From Chloroflexota bacterium (GTDB taxonomy: Bacteria > Chloroflexota > Anaerolineae > Anaerolineales > Villigracilaceae), in assembly GCA_024434165.1 (NCBI GenBank), contig QMIW01000013.1, forward strand, positions 1 to 59,454: a stretch of DNA of 59,454 bases, given 5' to 3'. The notes below the pieces were generated by a model. The model was given only the letters and a program-made list of their open reading frames with translations, searched no databases and was not told the origin of the DNA. How positions within the stretch are numbered: position 1 is the first letter of the stretch; every line of letters begins with the position of its first letter. Below are positions 52,398 to 59,454 of the stretch, piece after piece. A program made the position numbers and the translations under genes.

Positions 52398-53164
52398 TCG
52401 GTGCTCAGTCTCGCAGTCGCGCCGCCGTCCACGATCATGGCTTGACCGGTCATGAACGACGACTGTTCATCATCGGCGAGGAAGTAGATGGCATGAGCGA
52501 TCTCTTCGGGTCTGCCCACGCGCCCGTTGACGGTCTTCCGCGCGAGGTTGTCGAGCCGCTCCTGCATGTCGCCGTGACCGACGTGCCCGCGCCCAAGACC
52601 GGCTCTCAGCATGGGCGTATCCACCGCGCCGGGCAGAATGGCGTTGACGCGGATGTTATCCGGCGCGAATTCGATTGCCATGGCGCGGGTGAGGGCGAGC
52701 AGCCCGCCCTTCGAGGCGGCGTAGGCGGCAATGTTGGCGGAGGTCTGCACGGCATGGACGGAGGAAACGTTCACAATCGCGCCGCCATTCCCGGCTTTGA
52801 GAAGCGGATACGCCAGTTTGACGCCCAGGAAAACCGAGCGCAGGTTCGCCGCCATGACCGCATCCCACTCCTCGACGGTGGTTTGCACGAGCGGTTTGGC
52901 GACCTGCAATGCGGCGTTGTTGACCAGCGCATCGAGCGAGCCGGTGAAGGCTTTGGCTTGCTCGAAGATGGATTCCATATCTTCGGGACGGGCGATGTCG
53001 GACTGGATGAAGAGTCCGTTTTGCGGGAAGCCCCTGCCCCCTTCGATTTCAGCCAGGGGTTTTCTATCCACGCCGATGACGCGCCAGCCTTTTTGGGAAA
53101 AGAGGGCAACCGTGGCGCGGCCGATCCCGCCCGCTGCGCCGGTGATGAGAACTGTTTTGGTCAT
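52394..53164 (-). CDS. Short-chain dehydrogenase/reductase
   Basis: 256 residues, classical SDR. TGAAGGIGRA is the NAD(P) glycine motif, NNAAL the structural motif, a Ser in NVSSVHAV with YAASK gives the catalytic Ser-Tyr-Lys, and PGAVDTPM follows. An Asp after beta-2 (GVDRKP) favours NAD. In this context it may reduce a sugar or sugar nucleotide; the substrate is not predictable. Confidence 0.9.
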   Translation of the reverse strand: MTKTVLITGAAGGIGRATVALFSQKGWRVIGVDRKPLAEIEGGRGFPQNGLFIQSDIARPEDMESIFEQAKAFTGSLDALVNNAALQVAKPLVQTTVEEWDAVMAANLRSVFLGVKLAYPLLKAGNGGAIVNVSSVHAVQTSANIAAYAASKGGLLALTRAMAIEFAPDNIRVNAILPGAVDTPMLRAGLGRGHVGHGDMQERLDNLARKTVNGRVGRPEEIAHAIYFLADDEQSSFMTGQAMIVDGGATARLSTE

Positions 53165-53357
53165 GGGTTAATTTTACGTCGAAACCCGGATTGGATCCTG
53201 CTTGACTTCCAATAATTCGTCTCCATTTTTTACGCCTCTCTTCCGTAATTTTTCTCTGCGCCGGAGATGGCACAGGGATTTCCTCGCAACTCGCCGCCGG
53301 GGATGGGCGGCTTTGAGCCTGATCTTGCGCTGTAACGGCAAAGTCCGTGCACAAAAA

Positions 53358-54923
53358 TCAATCCGAGTTAATCCTGAAGATAATACATTCATCAATCGTG
53401 TTCTCGATCCGGTAATTTCGCTCAACGAACTCGAAAATCTCATCCAGCCGCGGCGGGAGGTACATCTTGCGCTTCAACCCCGGCGTGGAAAACTGCTCCT
53501 CGCGCGTCACCGGGTCCAGCGAAGGGATGGCATCCACCGAGCGGGCGCAATCGAGAATCAGTTCCGGCGGATTCGTCGTCAGGTCCTCGATGTAGCGGGC
53601 TTCGATCTCCGGGGTCAGCGAGCCTTCCAGAAAAAGCGGATAGTACAAATACTTCACCGGCGAGGTCCGCCCTGCCATGAAACTGACGCCCATTTCGGGA
53701 TACCACGTCAGCACGAGGTCGCCGGGCTGGGTGTTGTCGCGGATGTAGGCGGAGACCGGGTCAACGTACGCCGCGCCGCCGCTGCGGAACGTCCCGGCAT
53801 ATCGTGTCCATGAAGCGGGGGAAATCGAAATCAACAGGACGATGAGCGCAAGCGAGGCGGCGGCGCTGAATCCGTCGCTCCAGCCTTCCAGCGGCGGGAC
53901 TTTGAACGCCGCCTGCCATGCCTCCGCAAAGAGGAATGCGGAATAGACCGCCGCCGCCAGGGTCCAACTGATGTAGTAATGCGTGAAATTCCTGCCGGAG
54001 AGGTTGCTCAACAGGATTTCCATCGGAAACCAGAGCAGGAGGAACACTTCAAAAACGGATACTTTCCTCTGCACAAAACTGGCCAGCACGCGGAAGCCAA
54101 GCACGAACCAGGCTGCCAGCGTGAACCAGCCGTACCAGTCCATGCCGTAGCGGCCGAAACCGCCGAAGATATCCAGCCATTCCCTGTCTTTTGCAGCAGA
54201 GTAGGAAAAGTTGAAGAGGATGGAGGCGTAAATCATCTCGCCCGCGCTCCCAAGCGCGGCAAAGTAAATCGTCCACAAAAGAAGCGGGAGGGCGAATCCC
54301 GCCGCCAGGCTGACGAGAATCCGCATCGCCTCGCGGAAGTTGCGGTGAAATCCGTAAAACGCAAGGTTGCAAAGCGCGATCGCAAAAAAGCCGCCGATGT
54401 TGTTGGCGCGGAAGGTGAAACTCAAGCCGAACAGCGCGCCCACCCAAAGATACTTCCAATAGTTTCGCTCCACATCCACCATCGAAAGGAAGAGCGCCAG
54501 TCCCGCCGCGTTGAAGAGAAGCGCATATTCTTCGGTGTAATTTCCGTACCCCAACACCGCGCGCAAACCAAGCCCCGCAAGCAGCGAACCGAACAGCGCT
54601 GCGCCAACGCCCCAGCGCTTCGATAAAGAGTTATACAAAAGAATCAACGTCCCGAAGATGCAGACGAACTCGACGAACCACACCCCCCAGCGCGAACCAC
54701 CGCCCAGCAGCAGCCCCAGCGCGTTGATGTAGAAAATCCCCGGTCCTTTGGAATCCCAAAAATCCCGATACGGAAGTTTCCCTTCCAAAATCTGCCCGCC
54801 CGCATACAGGAAAAAACCGCCGTCGCGGGCGGGCTTGTCGAAGTGCGGATTGGCAAGGTCGAGCGCGAGCGCCGTCAGCAGGAAGAGGAACACATAAGGC
54901 AGCGCGAGGCGGATCTTCGTCAT
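53358..54923 (-). CDS. GT39-like membrane glycosyltransferase
   Basis: 521 residues, about 11 membrane segments. ARDGGFFLYAGGQILEGKLPYRDFWDSKGP is represented by an acidic first-loop ARDGGFF, then LPYRDFWDSKGPG, the typical GT39-type acceptor/donor loop. The C-terminal soluble part (ISPASWTRYAGTF and on) is about 150 residues. It overlaps the dehydrogenase stop by 4 bp. Donor probably a polyprenyl-phosphate sugar. Confidence 0.84.
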   Translation of the reverse strand: MTKIRLALPYVFLFLLTALALDLANPHFDKPARDGGFFLYAGGQILEGKLPYRDFWDSKGPGIFYINALGLLLGGGSRWGVWFVEFVCIFGTLILLYNSLSKRWGVGAALFGSLLAGLGLRAVLGYGNYTEEYALLFNAAGLALFLSMVDVERNYWKYLWVGALFGLSFTFRANNIGGFFAIALCNLAFYGFHRNFREAMRILVSLAAGFALPLLLWTIYFAALGSAGEMIYASILFNFSYSAAKDREWLDIFGGFGRYGMDWYGWFTLAAWFVLGFRVLASFVQRKVSVFEVFLLLWFPMEILLSNLSGRNFTHYYISWTLAAAVYSAFLFAEAWQAAFKVPPLEGWSDGFSAAASLALIVLLISISPASWTRYAGTFRSGGAAYVDPVSAYIRDNTQPGDLVLTWYPEMGVSFMAGRTSPVKYLYYPLFLEGSLTPEIEARYIEDLTTNPPELILDCARSVDAIPSLDPVTREEQFSTPGLKRKMYLPPRLDEIFEFVERNYRIENTIDECIIFRINSD

Positions 54924-55870
54924 CGTTTCCTCATCTGCATTCCCAAACCTTCGATCAAATTCCTGATGGTGTTCCAATGCACCCGCTCCCACGCCGCCGG
55001 ACTGGAATTGGAGTTGTGCGGCGCAAGCAGGACGTTATCCATCTTCAACAGCGGACTATCGCCCGGGAGCGGCTCGAACTCGAAGACATCCAGCGCCGCG
55101 CCTCCCACCTGACCCGAAGCCAGCGCCGCGACCAAAGCCTTTTCCTCCACGATGGGCCCGCGCGCGGTATTGATGAGGATCGCAGCGGGCTTCATCAGCG
55201 CAAGCGTATCGGCGTTGATCAAGTGATACGAGGTCGGGTTCAAATCGCAATTGACGGAGACGAAATCGGAGTTGGAGAGCAGAGATTGGAGATTGGTCAT
55301 TTCGATTCCAGTTTCGCTGACGAAGACATGGTCAATGTCAACGATATCCGTGCCATAGACCTTCATCCCAAAAGCGCGCGCGCGGCGCGTCACCGCCTTG
55401 CCGATGCTGCCCACGCCAATGACTCCCAGCGTGCACTCGCTCAGCGCCCTGCCGGGAATTTTTTGCCACCTGCCGCTTTTCATCTCCCTGTCCATCCACG
55501 GACCGCGCCGGGCGAAGGCGAGCATGTAGCCCAGCACTGTGTCCGCGACGGGGGTGGTAAACGCATTCGGCGTGCGCCCAAGTTTCACCCCAAATCGGGA
55601 GCAGGCTTCGGCGTCAATCGAATCCACTCCTGTTCCCCACTTGGAGATGACCTTCAAACGCGGCGCGCAGGCTTCGATCACCCGCGCGGTATAACGGTCG
55701 TCGCCGCAAATCGTCCCATCGAATTGACCGGCGTATTTCAGCAAATCCTCCTCCTCCATCCTCTCCCGCACATCGGGGACGATCAGGTCAATGCCGTATT
55801 CCGCCAGCACGGGGCGGAAGCGGTCGAGAAAGGGGATCATGTAAGGGGCGGTCATCAAAACAGTGGGCAT
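54920..55870 (-). CDS. D-2-hydroxyacid dehydrogenase
   Basis: 316 residues. NAD-binding GVIGVGSIGKAV, substrate Arg in NTARGPIVEE, Glu in DVFEFEP and catalytic His in LAPHNSNS, as in phosphoglycerate/lactate dehydrogenase relatives. In a glycan locus it may act on a sugar-acid or nonulosonate precursor. A heptad repeat (55275-55295) encodes TNLQSLL. It starts 3 bp after the previous stop. Confidence 0.88.
   Translation of the reverse strand: MPTVLMTAPYMIPFLDRFRPVLAEYGIDLIVPDVRERMEEEDLLKYAGQFDGTICGDDRYTARVIEACAPRLKVISKWGTGVDSIDAEACSRFGVKLGRTPNAFTTPVADTVLGYMLAFARRGPWMDREMKSGRWQKIPGRALSECTLGVIGVGSIGKAVTRRARAFGMKVYGTDIVDIDHVFVSETGIEMTNLQSLLSNSDFVSVNCDLNPTSYHLINADTLALMKPAAILINTARGPIVEEKALVAALASGQVGGAALDVFEFEPLPGDSPLLKMDNVLLAPHNSNSSPAAWERVHWNTIRNLIEGLGMQMRKR
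55275..55295. repeat. Heptad tandem repeat inside the dehydrogenase gene (3 units)
   Basis: GAGAGCA, GAGATTG, GAGATTG. In frame. Short, so it could be chance, but it matches the ATTGGAG style of the other loci. Confidence 0.5.
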
Positions 55871-55873
55871 GGT

Positions 55874-57904
55874 TTACTCGCAAATCTTTTTTGTAATGAA
55901 ATCATTCACTTCGGTTGAAAGTGTTTCGTTCCCGGCGAGATACTTCATACTGTTGCAAACCTGCAATCGCAAATATTTATCGAGAACGATCAGTTTGGTC
56001 ATCCCGCGGATTTCCTCCACATTCCCCTGCACCGCGTACGCCTGCATGAACGGAATCCACTCAATCGGGTCGTTGGGGTAATACCCTTTCTCCAACGCTT
56101 CATCGAGCAAAATCGGGATCGCATCCCAATCGCCGCGCTGACGGGCAAGGTCTGCCTGCTGATAATAATAGCACCAGCCGCGTTCCGGCTCTTTTCCAAA
56201 CACTCGTTCGGGGACGTCAGGCGCTCCGCCTTCAGTCACGACTGAATCCAATTTCGAGTACGGCGCAACCATCACGATCCGCCCGTCATCGAACGAATTC
56301 AACTCCGGCGCATCCCCGTTGATGAACCGCACGCAGCTATTGGGGCTCGATTGAACCATCACCAGCACATTGCCGAAATCGCGCTCCAGGTAATTTCCGC
56401 GCCGCAGCGGAGTCTCCACCCCGCCGTTCGTGGTAACCTGCGTGACGGTATTCCCATCCAACACGGCGGCGGGCAGTTTGATCACCACCGGGCTGCCGCT
56501 TTGCTTTTCCGGGTAATAAATGAAATTCGCCGGACCCCAAATAAAATAATCCTCCGCCAGCGGGCTGTTCGGGTACAGCGCCAGCAGCGTTACGCCTTCC
56601 TTGATATGAGGCGCGCGCCATGCCACCTGCCACCAGAAGTTGCGCGTCGCCCGCGTCTCATCTGCATAGCGGATCGTATTGCCATAATGCGTCAATACCG
56701 CGATGGCAGCCAGCACACCCATCACAGTCCTTTGCACGCCGCGTCGTGAAATATTTTCGACAAGAAGCGCCAGCAGCATCACCGCACCCGCCGAAGCGAT
56801 CAACGTGTAACGTGAATAATCCGGCAGAGTGACATGGCGATTGACAAGGATGACGGGAATCAGCCCGCCCGCGATGGTGAGGAAACTGACGAACAAAGTC
56901 TCGCGCATCGTACTCGACGTCGAGCCTGATTCGGTTCCTCCAGCCTCTGCCCCCGCCCGGCGGATTCCGTAGAGCAGAGCCGCCGCCGCCAGCGCCGCCC
57001 AGCCCATTGCCGCCGCCATGTCCTTCAACCGCATGGGAAATGCCAGTTGATACACGGGCAAATTCCAAGCCGCCAGCGTGACCGTGAAGAAATCCTGAAC
57101 GAGATAATTGAGCCACCACAAAGCGATCAACGGGTCGGTGAAAACCTGCGAGACCTGCAAGCCTACATCCGTCGCCCTGCGCTCGGACTCGAAGAAGAAC
57201 AATCGCCAGGCCAAAAATCCCGCCGCGACAAGCAGGAACGGCAAACTTGTGGAGATAGTTTTCGCTGCCTTCCGACGGAAGGCTTCGCCCTGCGCGCGCC
57301 ACATCAAAACCATGATGGCGGCAAAGCGGAAGGCTTCGACCCCGATGAAATATTCCATCTGGCTCAGGCAGCCCCAGCCCGCAAGGATGGAGCCTGCAAT
57401 CAGCAGAATTTTTTGAGTGCGTCCAGCCGCCAGTATGGATTTGACCGTCAACGCCACAGAAAGCATGGCAAGGAACAAGCCGAGGATGTGCGATTGATAG
57501 TCAATGGCATTGGGCATGGAGAGAAAGCCGGGATAGATCGCAAACAGCAATCCCACCGCCAGCGCAAAGAAATTGCGGCGTTCTCCCCACATCATGCGCG
57601 CCGTCCAAAAGAGGAACACACCGCCAAAGACGCGGAACAGGAACGCGCTCAGGTGGTACCAAAGCGGGTTGAACCCGAACAGCGAGAACAAGGGAATCAT
57701 CGCCAGCGCGCGCCCGGGGCGGTCAATGCCGAAGATTTCGTGAAAGAAACCGGGATCCTTGACCTGCATGTCGTACATCAGATACCAGTCGTCGTTGAGA
57801 TAGCCGAGGTCTTTGACCAGCGGCAGATAGGCGATTCCCGCAATGACGAATATCAGCAGGACGCCAAACCAGAACGAACCGGGTTTTTGTTTAAGGGTTT
57901 GCAT
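55874..57904 (-). CDS. Large GT-C-like membrane protein
   Basis: 676 residues. About 11 membrane segments in the first 440 residues, with first-loop LNDDWYLMYDM, the acidic pair of GT-C enzymes, then RPGRALAM. The soluble C-terminal 230 residues include a region (YYYQQADLARQRGDWDAI) like TPR helices. The start at MQTLKQK is chosen because the longer frame enters a palindromic repeat. Confidence 0.76.
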   Translation of the reverse strand: MQTLKQKPGSFWFGVLLIFVIAGIAYLPLVKDLGYLNDDWYLMYDMQVKDPGFFHEIFGIDRPGRALAMIPLFSLFGFNPLWYHLSAFLFRVFGGVFLFWTARMMWGERRNFFALAVGLLFAIYPGFLSMPNAIDYQSHILGLFLAMLSVALTVKSILAAGRTQKILLIAGSILAGWGCLSQMEYFIGVEAFRFAAIMVLMWRAQGEAFRRKAAKTISTSLPFLLVAAGFLAWRLFFFESERRATDVGLQVSQVFTDPLIALWWLNYLVQDFFTVTLAAWNLPVYQLAFPMRLKDMAAAMGWAALAAAALLYGIRRAGAEAGGTESGSTSSTMRETLFVSFLTIAGGLIPVILVNRHVTLPDYSRYTLIASAGAVMLLALLVENISRRGVQRTVMGVLAAIAVLTHYGNTIRYADETRATRNFWWQVAWRAPHIKEGVTLLALYPNSPLAEDYFIWGPANFIYYPEKQSGSPVVIKLPAAVLDGNTVTQVTTNGGVETPLRRGNYLERDFGNVLVMVQSSPNSCVRFINGDAPELNSFDDGRIVMVAPYSKLDSVVTEGGAPDVPERVFGKEPERGWCYYYQQADLARQRGDWDAIPILLDEALEKGYYPNDPIEWIPFMQAYAVQGNVEEIRGMTKLIVLDKYLRLQVCNSMKYLAGNETLSTEVNDFITKKICE

Positions 57905-57915
57905 AATAGATCTAT

Positions 57916-58011
57916 GTCGTTGCGAGGGCGAAGCCCGAAGCAACCTCTACCTTTACAAAGAGATTGCTTCGTCGTCGTGGTGCGATTCGCGCCACTCTTC
58001 CTCGCAAGGAC
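57916..58011. repeat. GTCATTGCGAG element, copy 3 (class A)
   Basis: 96 bp, ends GTCGTTGCGAG and CTCGCAAGGAC (imperfect inverted termini). It begins one base after the cytidylyltransferase stop codon, in the same position relative to a gene as the other two copies. Confidence 0.8.
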
Positions 58012-58012
58012 A

Positions 58013-58675
58013 TCAAACTCTCTTCTTCATCAAAAAATCCGCGATCTCGAAATCCAGTTCTTCGTCAATATCCCAGGCTTCGTCGGCGGGAATCTCGAAC
58101 ATCAGCGGCTTGTCGCCGATGCGGTGTTTCTTGCGTTCCAAATTCTCGCGTGTGAAAATGTAGATGCAGGAATTTTCCTCGTACACGGGCGGCAAATCCT
58201 GGGTCTGAATCAATTCCAGCGGGTTGTGGTTGATGGCGCGCCCGTCTTGAAAATACAAGCGGGTTTGGAGGCGGGTGACGGAGAAGAGAGAATCGTAATG
58301 GGGGTAATTGGTAATTAGGGATTGAATCGCGCGTGAAATCGTTTCAGGTTTGAGCAGCGGGTTGGTGGAATGGGTCTGCAAATAAAAATCCGCCTGCACC
58401 TGCGCCGTGTCGTAGAGCAGGATGTCGTTCATGGGGATGTCGTCGGCGCGGAGATGCTCGGGACGGCGGATCAACTTCACGTCTGGAAAGAGGCGGCGCA
58501 CGCCATCCATCACCGGCTCGGAGTCGGTATCCACGATCACCGCCTCGATTTCAGGCACGGATTCCAGCGTTTCCAAAATGTGTTGAAAGAGGGGTTTGCC
58601 CGCGAGGGGACGATAATTTTTCCCCGGCACGCGCTGGCTGTGATGTCGCATGGGGACAAGGGCGGCAAGTTTCAT
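58013..58675 (-). CDS. CMP-sugar cytidylyltransferase (NeuA/CTP_transf_3-like)
   Basis: 220 residues. LVPMRHHSQRVPGKNYRPL is the CTP-binding motif, VIVDTDSEPVMDG and LQTHSTNPLLKPETI follow, and the C-terminal DIDEELDFEIADF is the usual acidic signature. Relatives activate sialic acid, legionaminic acid, pseudaminic acid or KDO as CMP derivatives. GAAACT-rich start at MKLAAL; longer forms run through a palindrome. Confidence 0.88.
   Translation of the reverse strand: MKLAALVPMRHHSQRVPGKNYRPLAGKPLFQHILETLESVPEIEAVIVDTDSEPVMDGVRRLFPDVKLIRRPEHLRADDIPMNDILLYDTAQVQADFYLQTHSTNPLLKPETISRAIQSLITNYPHYDSLFSVTRLQTRLYFQDGRAINHNPLELIQTQDLPPVYEENSCIYIFTRENLERKKHRIGDKPLMFEIPADEAWDIDEELDFEIADFLMKKRV
58303..58323. 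repeat. Heptad tandem repeat inside the cytidylyltransferase gene (3 units)
   Basis: GGTAATT, GGTAATT, AGGGATT. In frame, coding for part of SLITNYP. Confidence 0.6.
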
Positions 58676-58680
58676 TTTAG

Positions 58681-58721
58681 GCTCTTGGCGGCGTCCTCGC
58701 CGCCGAGACGGCGGCGAGAGC
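58681..58721. repeat. GGCGGCGTCCTCGCCGCC palindrome (class E)
   Basis: Nested arms: outer GCTCT/AGAGC and inner GGCGGCG/CGCCGCC copies. Between the cytidylyltransferase start and the acetyltransferase stop. Confidence 0.75.
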
Positions 58722-58739
58722 GATTCTATATATTTTATC

Positions 58740-59454
58740 TTACAGTACGCGGGACATTTGCCACTGCGAAAGCGACTCTCGTTCCATGCCGACATGCTCG
58801 AAGATGAAGCCCATTTCTTCGGGATAGATGGGCGAGACATGCCAGACCTTGTTCGGGAATTTTGCGAAGAGCGCGCGCAGCAGGATGGTGCTCAAGCCTG
58901 CCCCGCGCGAGCGAGCCTTGACCAACACCGACGAGATGGAGATGTCGGTCGCTTCGGGGTTGCTGATGAGGCAGTAGGCGTCGTTGAGACGGAAGGCGCG
59001 CGAGGGCGGCGTGTGCTGCATGATGGTCGTGCCGGAGAGCTGCCAGGGCAGGTCTTTCATGCCGTGATAGGTGACTTGCCGCGCCAGGTCGCGGATGTCA
59101 ATTTCTTCGAGTTGTTCATCCGACTCGATTTGCGGGTTTTCGAGTTTGTACCCCACCAGCCTGCGGACTTTGGTGAAGCCGACCTTTTCATACAACTTCA
59201 CGCCCGCTGTGTTCTGCTCGATGACTTCCAGCACCATTTCTTTTTCGCCGCGCGCTTTGGCTTCTTCGATCAGGCTTTGCATTGCCCAGGTTCCCACACC
59301 GCCGCTGCGGGCGTTGGATGTGATGCCCATCGCGGCGAGGCGGCTCACCCAGCCGCGGCGGGCAATGAGCGCCAGCCCAACGGGTTCGTCATCTTTCATC
59401 AAAACGCGGCTGGCGGTCAGGTCCACGCCGTCGCGGCGGAGCATGGTGTGCATT
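58740..59454 (-). CDS. GNAT N-acetyltransferase (5' end outside the window)
   Basis: At least 237 residues, truncated at the window edge. The first GNAT core has LAAMGITSNARSGGVGTWAM (acetyl-CoA loop) and LEVIEQNTAGVKLYEKVGF. A second, weaker GNAT-like half (SVLVKARSRGAGLSTILLRAL, ending in a MGFIFEHVGMERE segment) follows. It may acetylate an amino sugar of the glycan locus, as N-acetyltransferases do in nonulosonate pathways. Confidence 0.82.
   Translation of the reverse strand, partial: MHTMLRRDGVDLTASRVLMKDDEPVGLALIARRGWVSRLAAMGITSNARSGGVGTWAMQSLIEEAKARGEKEMVLEVIEQNTAGVKLYEKVGFTKVRRLVGYKLENPQIESDEQLEEIDIRDLARQVTYHGMKDLPWQLSGTTIMQHTPPSRAFRLNDAYCLISNPEATDISISSVLVKARSRGAGLSTILLRALFAKFPNKVWHVSPIYPEEMGFIFEHVGMERESLSQWQMSRVL

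Noticed and set aside
54843-55918. Plus-strand frames opposite the dehydrogenase gene
   Set aside because: Antisense to a conserved NAD-dependent dehydrogenase; no ribosome-binding site.

Overview
The window is about 58-60% GC bacterial chromosome, densely coded, and most likely from the Anaerolineae (phylum Chloroflexota). The reasons are indirect: many lipoproteins and TPR proteins with Thr/Pro 'TPTPTP' stalks, a run of lipoproteins carrying the NBR1-type four-tryptophan Ig-like domain, a DUF2087 regulator pair, a CIRCE-controlled groESL and a DUF711 protein. No plasmid, phage or transposase gene is visible. The lineage is an inference, since no 16S rRNA gene lies in the window.

Layout. 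1-770: tRNA-Lys(UUU) with a duplicated 3' end, then thioredoxin. 0.8-9.7 kb (+): an alpha/beta hydrolase, the infC-rpmI-rplT translation operon, macro-domain protein, SPOUT methyltransferase, DUF711 protein and an exported 5'-nucleotidase-like enzyme. 9.8-11 kb (-): two tandem ArsR-DUF2087 regulators. 11.2-12.1 kb: branched-chain aminotransferase. 12.2-19 kb (-): an exported parvulin lipoprotein with a small membrane protein, groES-groEL behind CIRCE, and two membrane-anchored TPR proteins. 19-27.6 kb (+): trmD, an MFS transporter and a complete BMP-family nucleoside-type ABC importer with two substrate-binding lipoproteins. 27.8-32.9 kb (+): five consecutive lipoproteins sharing one NBR1/FW-like domain. 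32.9-34.8 kb: queG and an rdgB-type pyrophosphatase. 34.9-37.4 kb (-): sensor kinase and alpha/beta hydrolase. 37.5-59.4 kb: a large surface-glycan locus on the minus strand (GT-C and GT2 glycosyltransferases, two sulfotransferases, Wzz-like and O-antigen-ligase-like proteins, DUF115, SDR, hydroxyacid dehydrogenase, CMP-sugar-type cytidylyltransferase, GNAT). It is interrupted by a plus-strand islet with two PD-(D/E)XK restriction-type nucleases, an M90-like membrane peptidase and a small partner gene.

The most striking extra layer is repetitive DNA. I find about a dozen loci of degenerate 7-bp tandem repeats and at least six classes of palindromic or inverted-terminal elements. They fill intergenic gaps exactly, sit just after stop codons, and are also inserted in frame inside genes (TrmH-like methyltransferase, DUF711, trmD, queG, DUF115 protein, two glycosyltransferases, hydroxyacid dehydrogenase, cytidylyltransferase). 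In one case a repeat supplies the probable start codon and signal-peptide beginning of a lipoprotein. The FW-lipoprotein array and this coding-sequence-tolerant repeat system are the two best candidates for something not yet described.
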